The position numbers and the translations under genes are program-made. Shown here piece by piece: positions 26,075 to 32,392 of a stretch of DNA of 34,454 bases. Each line of letters starts with the position of its first letter. Positions within the stretch are counted from its first letter, which is position 1. The stretch covers positions 1 to 34,454 of the forward strand of contig VXMR01000033.1 of NCBI GenBank assembly GCA_009841005.1, read 5' to 3'. The notes under the pieces are model-generated. The model was given only the letters and a program-made list of their open reading frames with translations, was not told where the DNA came from and searched no databases. This DNA is from Gemmatimonadales bacterium (lineage in GTDB: Bacteria > Gemmatimonadota > Gemmatimonadetes > Palauibacterales > Palauibacteraceae).

Positions 26075-26551
26075 TCACAGCGGGTCCACCCCGAATCCGC
26101 GCACGGCGGCCCCGCAGTCCGGACACCTTCCCTCCAGCGCCCCGTCTCGGACGTGGCCGCACTCCCGGCACGTCCGCCGCTGCCGTGCGCGCCGCGCGAT
26201 GGCGGCGAGGTGGTCCGCCGTCTCGTCCCTCGCTTCTGCCTCCGGTACGTCGTGGGTTGAGGGCGGTAGGCGTCGCCCCGTTTGGGGGTCGATGCGCACC
26301 GGGACGGCCGGGAGGATCGCGTCCCGCGCCCCGCGCCGCAGTCCGGGGACGGGCCGTCGCATGCGCCGCGTCAAGCGTTGGGCGCAGCGCTCCGCCGCCG
26401 CGCGCGTTCGATGTTGTATCCCGCATCCGCCCTTCACGGTCTCGCCGGGGTGGCCCGCCGACGGCGTGCAGGTCCACGCCTCCACCTGCGGCCGCTTCCG
26501 CCGTGCCAGCCCCTCCGCAATCCGCCGCAACCAACGCACCCTCGCCGTCAT
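26075..26551 (-). CDS. small zinc-ribbon protein, unknown function
   Basis: 158 residues, Arg-rich. The last 35 residues contain two CxxC pairs, CREC and CPDC, about 14 residues apart, which form a zinc ribbon. Another Cys pair lies near residues 28-43 (WTCTPS, GGCGI). The start ATG overlaps the stop of the preceding small gene in an ATGA arrangement, and the endonuclease III-like gene starts 34 bp downstream. Tight packing suggests a real operon. No family recognised. Confidence 0.5.
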   Translation of the reverse strand: MTARVRWLRRIAEGLARRKRPQVEAWTCTPSAGHPGETVKGGCGIQHRTRAAAERCAQRLTRRMRRPVPGLRRGARDAILPAVPVRIDPQTGRRLPPSTHDVPEAEARDETADHLAAIARRARQRRTCRECGHVRDGALEGRCPDCGAAVRGFGVDPL

Positions 26552-26745
26552 CGCCCCGTCCCGAGCCGCCAGTCAAAGCCGTATCCCGCACAGCGGACCC
26601 CGCCGTCCCACGCCAGCCACGCGGCCGCGGGCGACTCGATCCTCGGGACCTCCTCCCACTTCCATGGCGTCGGACACGAGGCCTGTGCGCGCAACCGCTC
26701 GGGGGCGTACAGGAACACCGCAATCGCACAAGTTAGTAGACGCAC
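26548..26745 (-). CDS. short secreted peptide, unknown function
   Basis: 65 residues from GTG 26745. The N-terminus (RLLTCAIAVFLYAPERLRA) is a plausible signal peptide, and the mature part is short with two cysteines and several tryptophans. It ends in an ATGA overlap with the zinc-ribbon gene. It begins next to a truncated higA copy, so it may belong to an insertion that split an older higA-endonuclease pair. A longer start at 26778 is possible. Low certainty because of its size. Confidence 0.35.
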   Translation of the reverse strand: MRLLTCAIAVFLYAPERLRAQASCPTPWKWEEVPRIESPAAAWLAWDGGVRCAGYGFDWRLGTGR

Positions 26746-26754
26746 ATGTACCCC

Positions 26755-26867
26755 CGCGACAGAGTCCCGCGCTCGCACCTCAGGCGCGCCGCCGTCTCGG
26801 TCACGTTCCAGCCGACCTCGTCCATGCTCTCGCCGATCAGTTCGCCCAGGTGCGGAGGGTTGAACAT
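26755..26867 (-). pseudogene. HigA-like antitoxin remnant (copy 1)
   Basis: Only the N-terminal part of an XRE/HigA-type antitoxin remains: it reads PPHLGELIGESMDEVGWNVT and continues to CERGTLSR, where similarity stops. About 113 bp are closely similar to the higA copy at 33258-33371 (roughly eight mismatches by eye). The rest of the helix-turn-helix and the C-terminus are missing. Confidence 0.65.
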
Positions 26868-26918
26868 CGGACCCACGCGCTCGCCGCCTGCCTCAGCGCG
26901 GAACAGATACACAGCGTC

Positions 26919-27854
26919 TCAACTCGGCAGATTCGCCACGGATGGTATGAGAACACGTGTCGTGTTGAGGGCACTCACGGGGTATAGCAGGATCAAGATG
27001 TTGTACGTGGTATCGAACGCTTCCGCGACGCACTCATGTGGCAGCCCGTTGGCGTCAGCGAACGACAACGACATCGGTCTGGTCATTCTGCGGCCAATGG
27101 GAATGACCGGCCAGAGAGGGTGGTCGGGTGTTATCGCTTCGATGGAGGGGCGACCGAAGCGGGCGAGGAACGAGGGCGACGGTTCGATGCGTCGAACTGT
27201 CGCGCGGGCACCGGCATCCTCGGTGGCTTCAAGTCCGTTCAGAACAAGAACCAGACACGGGTTCGGGTTCGTGCGGGCGTACTCACGAACCGAGGCGTAA
27301 ACCGAAGCGCCGAATCTCTTGGCGAGTGTGATCGGTGTCTTGATCTCCAAGGGAAAATCGGCTGCGTTTTCGGCGAAGGTACGGTCCTTGAACAGCAAGA
27401 ACCGCGCGAAGTTGTTGGCCTCACGTTCGAACTGATCCGCGACGGTCGGGTTTAAGGTCCTGCGGCAGTCTTGGAAGAATCGAAACATCTTGCGATGCCA
27501 GGGAAGGTCGTGATGTCCCACCTCGTGCAGCTTCAAGAAGGTCTGCTTGGCTTCCACAAGGGTGTCGTCGATATGGATGACGGCAGCAGTAGCATCGTAC
27601 ACGCCGAACACCTTGCTTATCGCCGTTTTGACGAGGGCGCCCGTATCGGCCGTCTTGCCCTTCACGTAGGAGACAATTGCGGCCGGGTCGAACGCGCTGG
27701 CTTGGACAACGTGGACCTTAGCAGCGGAGAGGATATCGTTGACGGGGACGGGGAATTGATTCCAAGCATCTGCGCGGTCGAGGAGTCGGCGGGCCTGCCC
27801 CTCGACCGCGCGGAGGTCCGCGGGGTCGAGCCTACTGTCGTCAGGTCGTATCAT
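26919..27854 (-). CDS. ImmA/IrrE family metallopeptidase (CapP-like)
   Basis: 311 residues. The zinc protease motif HEVGHH (residues 110-115) and the third-ligand segment FEREANNFARFLL (Glu about 145) define the ImmA/IrrE family. The C-terminal half is beta-rich and could be a sensory domain. Such proteases cleave a partner XRE repressor; ImmA acts on ImmR and CapP on CapH, the latter after DNA damage in CBASS operons. Here the gene overlaps the XRE gene upstream by 14 nt and both face a ubiquitin-like operon. I infer that it relieves repression of that operon. The signal it senses is not visible in the sequence. Confidence 0.88.
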   Translation of the reverse strand: MIRPDDSRLDPADLRAVEGQARRLLDRADAWNQFPVPVNDILSAAKVHVVQASAFDPAAIVSYVKGKTADTGALVKTAISKVFGVYDATAAVIHIDDTLVEAKQTFLKLHEVGHHDLPWHRKMFRFFQDCRRTLNPTVADQFEREANNFARFLLFKDRTFAENAADFPLEIKTPITLAKRFGASVYASVREYARTNPNPCLVLVLNGLEATEDAGARATVRRIEPSPSFLARFGRPSIEAITPDHPLWPVIPIGRRMTRPMSLSFADANGLPHECVAEAFDTTYNILILLYPVSALNTTRVLIPSVANLPS

Positions 27855-28206
27855 GAGTTCGCCCCTTACTGCGTATGAATTGAAGGAATCGTAGCAACTC
27901 TGATTCCTCTTCCTCCGTCAAATTGTGCTCCGCGAACGTCGCCACGCGGCCGTGGCGGTCATCGGCCGCACGTTCCGAGGAAGGCATCAGGTAGCCGGCC
28001 TTGATCATCAGATTCTCGAAGCTGATGGCGTAGATCTCGGCCAGGGAATGAAGGACGTTGGGGGAAGGTTTGCGGATCTTGTTGTGCTCGATTTGACTGA
28101 GGTAGGCGTTCGAGACTCCCTTCTCGGTAGCCTCCTCAACGTCACGCAGGGTCATCTTCCGGTCCCGACGGATGGAGGCAAGGTACTCTCCGAGTGTGGG
28201 CTTCAC
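27841..28206 (-). CDS. XRE family helix-turn-helix repressor (CapH-like)
   Basis: 121 residues from GTG 28206, chosen because GGAGGG stands seven bases upstream and the product then begins just before the HTH. The helix-turn-helix covers about residues 5-65 (LGEYLASIRRDRKMTLRDVEE, VSNAYLSQIEHNKIRKPSP). A charged C-terminal tail with EEEESELLRFLQFI may dimerise or hold the cleavage site. It overlaps the ImmA-like gene by 14 nt. An inverted repeat between this gene and the divergent Ubl operon is its probable operator, which would allow autoregulation and repression of the operon. Confidence 0.88.
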   Translation of the reverse strand: MKPTLGEYLASIRRDRKMTLRDVEEATEKGVSNAYLSQIEHNKIRKPSPNVLHSLAEIYAISFENLMIKAGYLMPSSERAADDRHGRVATFAEHNLTEEEESELLRFLQFIRSKGRTHDTT

Positions 28207-28267
28207 GCTGAATCCCTCCGAAGTCGGGTGCACGTGCACGTCCTCGTCGATGGCGTTCCCGATCCTC

Positions 28268-28341
28268 AGTCTAGCTCTGACCGGGATGAGGATCAAGCAT
28301 GCTCGACCGATGCTTGACATCACAAGCACGCTCGGTAAGAT
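28268..28341. promoter_or_regulatory. divergent promoters with shared inverted-repeat operator (XRE/Ubl operon)
   Basis: Plus strand: TTGACA (28314-28319), 16 bp, TAAGAT (28336-28341), reading toward the Ubl gene. Minus strand: TTGATC (28296-28291), 17 bp, TAGACT (28273-28268), reading toward the XRE gene. The perfect inverted repeat CAAGCAT-N9-ATGCTTG (28294-28316) overlaps both -35 boxes. A related half-site CAAGCACGCTCGG (28323-28335) lies in the plus-strand spacer. This is the layout expected of a repressor that controls both transcripts. Confidence 0.65.
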
Positions 28342-28488
28342 TAGCTGATCGACTTCTGGGGCTGACGTCCTAAGGGGGAACGGCGGTTCCATGAGGAGGG
28401 GGGCCGGTCGGGTGAATCGAGATTCTTGACAACGTGGCCCAGAGGCGCGGAGCCCAGGGCGAAACGGACCCATCTGAGGAGGTGTCTC

Positions 28489-29100
28489 GTGTCGCGGTTG
28501 AAGATTGGAAAGGTGTCGGAAGGAGAGCGCTGCTGGGGCGTGGAGCTGTTCGACGAGAGCGGCGCCCTGCTGCGAAGCCTGGAGGGAGTGGGTGCGGACG
28601 AGGTGAGGTCCGTAGCAGAGATCTTGAAGTCCGAGGGGCCGGGGGCGCTGGTGCTGGAGGACAGCAAGGTCGAGCCGGATGAGGCGGCTTGGGTGATTGA
28701 GAAGGTGCGGGGCGGCTGGGCGGTTCGGTTCACGCCGGTTGCAGCGACCTTATTCGAGCTGCTCGTGAAGCTGGATGCCAAGGGCGAGCCGTCCAAGGCG
28801 GCCGAGGAGGCGATGGCGTTGGTCAAGAAGTGCCTCGATGACGCTGACATCGTTTGGGAACCGCCGATTACGATCAAGATCGACGGCGAACTACATGAGG
28901 CGCGGGAAAACCCGATGTCGGCGAATGACATTCTACGCCTAGGCGGTCTCGATCCCGGCAGCAACTACCTGGTCGAAATCCGGGACGGCGAGCGGATCAA
29001 GTACGAGGGGAACGGCGAGCAGCAGATCTTCCTGTACGAGGGAGCGGTGTTCGTTGGCCACTATACCGGGTCGAAGGGCGTTTCGCATTTCCACGGATAG
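28489..29100 (+). CDS. ubiquitin-like (multiubiquitin-type) modifier protein
   Basis: 203 residues. The C-terminal 77 residues (from about 127) match the bacterial multiubiquitin-type beta-grasp fold: ITIKIDGELHEA, MSANDILRLGGLDP, YLVEIRDGERIKYEG and EGAVFVGHYTG. The protein ends in a single glycine (SHFHG), so it could be activated without processing. The N-terminal 125 residues form a separate domain of unknown function with a helical segment (TLFELLVKLDAKG). The GTG start at 28489 follows a perfect GAGGAGG six bases away; the longer frame to 28426 lacks this. It is the first gene of an operon with E2-like and JAB-E1 proteins. Confidence 0.78.
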   Translation: MSRLKIGKVSEGERCWGVELFDESGALLRSLEGVGADEVRSVAEILKSEGPGALVLEDSKVEPDEAAWVIEKVRGGWAVRFTPVAATLFELLVKLDAKGEPSKAAEEAMALVKKCLDDADIVWEPPITIKIDGELHEARENPMSANDILRLGGLDPGSNYLVEIRDGERIKYEGNGEQQIFLYEGAVFVGHYTGSKGVSHFHG

Positions 29101-29113
29101 CTGGGGGGACCAG

Positions 29114-29497
29114 ATGCTTGTTGGAGGAGCGCTCTTCGCGAAGCAACTGCGGGCCGCCGGGATGGAGGTCGAGGAGTTGGGCGACCATCACATCATGATC
29201 CCGGCGTACTGTGTGCCCGAAGGTAGGTTCGAGGGGTTGAAGGTGGACATCGGGATCGTCGTACCGTCCGACTTTCCGCTGTCGCCGCCGGGCGGCCCGC
29301 ACGTTCACAAGCTGATCCACCCGAACAACCCGGACGGCCCGCATCCCTCCGGGCACGTTCATGCGAGCAAAGACCACAGCGTGCACTTCAAAGACGGCTG
29401 GCAGTATTGGAGCAGACCCCACCCGAACTGGACATCGGGTGCAAGGAACGCGGTGCGGTACATGGAGCACGTCCGGGCGCTTTGGGAGAGCCAGTGA
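29114..29497 (+). CDS. E2/UBC-like protein lacking a recognisable catalytic cysteine
   Basis: 127 residues, start ATG 29114 behind a GGGGGG ribosome-binding site, 13 bp after the Ubl gene. The central strands and turn KVDIGIVVPSDFPLSPP, followed by LIHPNN and the Trp-rich C-terminal helices, resemble the E2 ubiquitin-conjugating fold. The only cysteine is in AYCVPE (residue 33), ahead of the FPLSPP turn; the active-site Cys of E2 enzymes comes after the HPN motif. The region after HPN is His-rich (HPSGHVHASKDHSVHF). It may act as a non-catalytic adaptor, or catalysis may use another residue. It overlaps the E1-JAB gene as GTGA. Confidence 0.72.
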   Translation: MLVGGALFAKQLRAAGMEVEELGDHHIMIPAYCVPEGRFEGLKVDIGIVVPSDFPLSPPGGPHVHKLIHPNNPDGPHPSGHVHASKDHSVHFKDGWQYWSRPHPNWTSGARNAVRYMEHVRALWESQ

Positions 29498-30990
29498 GTT
29501 CAGTCGACTACAGCGTGGTAATGACGTCCGAGGTCGCTGCTGTGTTGAGACGGCATCTTCTGCAACACATCAGGAATGGGGAGCGGCAGGAGGATCTCTG
29601 TTTCGCCTTGTGGAAGCCGAGCACCGGTGAAACGCGAACAACCGCCGTGTTGACAGAGGTTGTGCTTCCGGCCACGAACGAAAGGCGGCTGCACGGCGGC
29701 GCCAGCTTCTTGCCGAACTACCTGGACAGGGTGGCGGAGGCGGCGATGTCGAAGAACGCCGGTATCGCACTGCTGCACAGCCACTTCACTCCGGGCTGGC
29801 AGGGAATGAGCGATGACGACGTGGACACGGAGCGAAGCACGGGGCCTTCAATATTTGGGGAGACGGGCTTACCCCTGATCGGTCTGACCATGGGAACTGA
29901 CGGGGCACTGAGCGCCCGTTTCTGGACCCGGGTTGGGCGACGGGAGTACGAACGGCGCTGGTGTGGGAGCGTTCGCGTAGTCGGGGATGATTTCGACGTA
30001 ACGTTCATGGAAGAGCTGGCACCTGCGCCGAGGTTCAAGGAAATCCTGAAGAGGACCTACTCGGCATGGGGCACGGAGAAGCAACACACGCTAGCTCGAC
30101 TGCATTGCGGCGTGATCGGAGTCGGAAGCGTGGGCGCGATCGTGGCGGAGAGCTTGGCCCGGATGGGTGTTGAAACCATCAGCTTGATCGACTTCGACAC
30201 GGTGGAAGAACACAACCTGGATCGGCTCCTGCACGCGACCGTCGATGATGTTGGGCGGTTCAAGGTGGACGTCGCGGGAGAGCAGTTACTCAAGCACGCG
30301 ACCGCCGACGATGTAGACGTGAGGGTGTACGGGGAATCAGTGACGAGGGCGGACGGCTTACGAGCGGCGCTGGATTGCGACGTGCTCTTCAGTTGTGTGG
30401 ATCGACCCTGGCCGAGACAGGTGTTGAACATGGTAGCCTTCGCACACCACATCCCGGTCGTGGACGGAGGCGTTCACGTCCGCGTCAAGCCGGACGGATC
30501 CATGCGAGGAGCTGAGTGGGGTGCACACGTCGCGATGCCCGGAAGGGCGTGCCTGGAATGCCTCGGCCAGTTCGATCCGGCCAACGTCACGCTAGAACGG
30601 CTAGGCCTGCTTGACGATCCGACGTACATCGAGCGGCTTCCGGAAGACCATGAGTTGCGACGGAACGAGAACGTGTTCGGGTTCGCGCTGTCTGTAAGCG
30701 GGATGATGGTGTGTCAGTTCTTGAGCTTGATCGTGCAACCCGCTGGGATGGGTGACCCGGGGGTCCAAACCTATCACTTCGTAACCGGGATGATGGACAG
30801 CGAGCTACGTGCTGCGTGTGCTGCGGAGTGCCCGTACTGCGAGCACATGGGCACGGGTGATCGCTTCCCATTCCCCGTGGTCGAGGCAGACGAAGCGAAG
30901 GTTGAGTCGAGCGTTGAGGCGGTGCCGTGGTTGGCGAAGTGGCGGCGTAGGGTGAGGAATTGGCTGAGACGATTGGCTCGAACCAGGTAG
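29494..30990 (+). CDS. JAB-E1 fusion (deubiquitinase-like plus ThiF/E1 adenylating enzyme)
   Basis: 498 residues in two domains. The N-terminal domain has a JAB/JAMM metalloprotease site: Glu in TEVVLP (about residue 58), HSH (95-97), Ser106 and Asp109 in GMSDDD. The C-terminal domain is ThiF/E1-like with GVIGVGSVG (206-214), LIDFDTVEEHNLDRLL for ATP and Ub-like tail binding, and two CxxC pairs (CLEC 353-356; CPYC near residue 446) that likely bind zinc as in MoeB. The GTG start overlaps the E2 stop by 3 nt (GTGA). It would adenylate the Ubl C-terminus, and the JAB domain would mature or remove the modifier. The extreme C-terminus is basic. Confidence 0.88.
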   Translation: MSSVDYSVVMTSEVAAVLRRHLLQHIRNGERQEDLCFALWKPSTGETRTTAVLTEVVLPATNERRLHGGASFLPNYLDRVAEAAMSKNAGIALLHSHFTPGWQGMSDDDVDTERSTGPSIFGETGLPLIGLTMGTDGALSARFWTRVGRREYERRWCGSVRVVGDDFDVTFMEELAPAPRFKEILKRTYSAWGTEKQHTLARLHCGVIGVGSVGAIVAESLARMGVETISLIDFDTVEEHNLDRLLHATVDDVGRFKVDVAGEQLLKHATADDVDVRVYGESVTRADGLRAALDCDVLFSCVDRPWPRQVLNMVAFAHHIPVVDGGVHVRVKPDGSMRGAEWGAHVAMPGRACLECLGQFDPANVTLERLGLLDDPTYIERLPEDHELRRNENVFGFALSVSGMMVCQFLSLIVQPAGMGDPGVQTYHFVTGMMDSELRAACAAECPYCEHMGTGDRFPFPVVEADEAKVESSVEAVPWLAKWRRRVRNWLRRLARTR

Positions 30991-31493
30991 CGAGGAGGGA
31001 TGGTGGTAGGCCCCGTCGCGACGGTCACGGCCAGTGCCGGCGCACCGGCATACTCGTTCTCGGACGCAGGAGCTGTGCAATCCGTCGACCCCCGGTTAGA
31101 TCCGATGGAGTGTCAACGACAGGAGACCCTTCGGCATCTCTCGAGGGTCAGCCAGATACGATTGCAGCGATCGAGCCGGGATGCTACGCTGCTGAACGTA
31201 GGCAGATGACAGCGAACGGAGACCGCCGTGAAGAGCGGTGGCTAGCGTACCACCAGCGCCTGGACAGGACCGCGAACGATCTGACCTCCACGCAAGAAGC
31301 GGATACGGGAGCGCCCCGTCCCTCCGCTTCTTCGTGTTTCTGGGCGTGCACACCCTCGGGAGGAGCGGCATCGCCGCTCGCCATGTCGCGGCGCAAGCCT
31401 CAACGCTTGCGGTCGCAACGTCCGGGAACATGGAAAAGAGGAACATGACGTATCGGGTGGGTGTACGACGATCGAATCAGAGAGAGACCAAGG
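30991..31493. other. gene-poor spacer with one strong hairpin
   Basis: About 500 bp between the E1-JAB gene and the NYN promoter. Open frames here (such as 31000-31209) lack good start signals, conserved motifs or support from neighbours. The one clear structure is the hairpin at 31290-31335. Confidence 0.55.
31290..31335 (+). other. strong stem-loop in the spacer after the Ubl operon
   Basis: AAGAAGCGGA (31294-31303) pairs perfectly with TCCGCTTCTT (31323-31332). ACG/CGT extends the stem outside one bulged base, and ACGGG (31305-31309) pairs with CCCGT (31315-31319) inside it. No T-run follows, so it is not a standard intrinsic terminator. It could be the 3' end of the Ubl transcript, a small RNA or a protein-binding site. 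Confidence 0.5.
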
Positions 31494-31494
31494 C

Positions 31495-31524
31495 TTGACA
31501 CGTTGATCGAACCGACGCTAGTTT
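31495..31524 (+). promoter_or_regulatory. putative promoter of the NYN gene
   Basis: Consensus TTGACA (31495-31500) and TAGTTT (31519-31524) with 18-bp spacing. The start would be near 31531, just ahead of the structured leader. Confidence 0.45.
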
Positions 31525-31547
31525 TTTGGTCTACACCAAGTTACCGG

Positions 31548-31630
31548 GGCCTCTGCGTTGGGCGGGATGTACAACATCCTGCTATCCAAACAACGCAGAG
31601 GCCAACCCATATCTAGCTACTTGAGGTAGC
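31548..31630 (+). ncRNA. structured leader or small RNA in front of the NYN gene
   Basis: GGCCTCTGCGTTG (31548-31560) pairs perfectly with CAACGCAGAGGCC (31591-31603), a 13-bp stem. Nested inside is a nine-pair stem (31562-31570 with 31574-31582, one G:U) closed by an ACA loop, leaving an eight-base bulge on the 3' side. A second small hairpin, GCTAC (31616-31620) with GTAGC (31626-31630), contains the GAGG ribosome-binding site of the NYN gene. The fold may control translation or act as an RNA partner of the nuclease; both are inference. Confidence 0.5.
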
Positions 31631-31635
31631 AGAAA

Positions 31636-32268
31636 ATGACGAATCGTGTAGCGGTTTTGATTGATGGTGATTATATGCGATTCACTCTTCAGGATAAGCT
31701 GAATCGTTTTCCTACAATCGATGATTTTCGCACCTACCGTAACAACCTCATGACTGCGTACTACACCGCCGCCAATAATATGGAACCTGAAAACCTAGCA
31801 TCCGTACCGGGTGGTGCGTTTTATCTTTATCGCATTTTCTACTATACGGCGGACCCTTACGGCGACCCGCCCTTCAAGGGCAATTCTCTGCAAAGTTACG
31901 AATTCATCAAGCAGCTAGAACGAGAGAAGGATGTTGCGGTGCGACGCGGGACGGTAAAATTCCGCGGGTGGAAAGTGAAGTCGAATATCGTTGAAAAAGT
32001 GAGAAAGGGTACTGTTGTGCAACTTGACAAATCTGGCATCAAGCACAACTACGTGCAGAAAGGTGTCGACATGCGCATCGGCCTTGATATTGCTACGCTG
32101 GCGTTGAAACGTCTTGTCAGCGATGTTGTGGTCGTTACGGGTGACTTGGACATGGTCCCTGCTTTCAAACTGGCACGTACGGAGGGGCTCCGGGTTTACG
32201 TAGATACGATGAGTGGCATGGACGCAGAAGCAAAGCTTCAAGTACATTCGGATCGAGTAATCGGATAG
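31636..32268 (+). CDS. NYN domain (PIN-like) ribonuclease, LabA-type
   Basis: 210 residues. NYN features: VAVLIDGDYMRF at the N-terminus, KGVDMRIGLDIATLAL in the middle and VVVVTGDLDMVPAF near the end, which together supply the acidic metal-binding residues of the PIN-like RNase fold. The base composition is clearly more AT-rich than that of the neighbours, with many T-ending codons, so recent acquisition is likely. The ribosome-binding site GAGG sits in a small hairpin nine bases before ATG 31636. No partner protein lies on the same strand nearby. The target RNA is unknown. Confidence 0.85.
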   Translation: MTNRVAVLIDGDYMRFTLQDKLNRFPTIDDFRTYRNNLMTAYYTAANNMEPENLASVPGGAFYLYRIFYYTADPYGDPPFKGNSLQSYEFIKQLEREKDVAVRRGTVKFRGWKVKSNIVEKVRKGTVVQLDKSGIKHNYVQKGVDMRIGLDIATLALKRLVSDVVVVTGDLDMVPAFKLARTEGLRVYVDTMSGMDAEAKLQVHSDRVIG

Positions 32269-32282
32269 GCTCTTTAGTTGTA

Positions 32283-32300
32283 TGTACAAGCTGTACAAGC
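32283..32300 (+). repeat. tandem 9-bp repeat
   Basis: TGTACAAGC occurs twice head to tail just after the NYN stop; each unit contains the palindrome TGTACA. Possibly a protein site or a slippage product. Confidence 0.7.
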
Positions 32301-32392
32301 ACGGTATTCACCTAACACACCCGGCCCTGCTACAGCCTCGCTCTTTCGCGGATCACTGACCTGCAGCGGCCGTCTGCGTCGGGCGCTGCGTT

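Noticed and set aside
26031-26987. Several plus-strand open frames between the glycosylase and ImmA genes
   Set aside because: Arg/Pro-rich shadows of the small minus-strand genes and the higA remnant.
26919-31000. Calling the Ubl locus a CBASS type II system
   Set aside because: No CD-NTase, no effector and no E2-E1 (Cap2) fusion; only the regulator pair and the general Ubl logic are shared.
31000-31448. Two plus-strand and one minus-strand small open frames after the E1-JAB gene
   Set aside because: No conserved motif, poor start signals, mutual overlap and low-complexity composition; the hairpin at 31290-31335 cuts through them.
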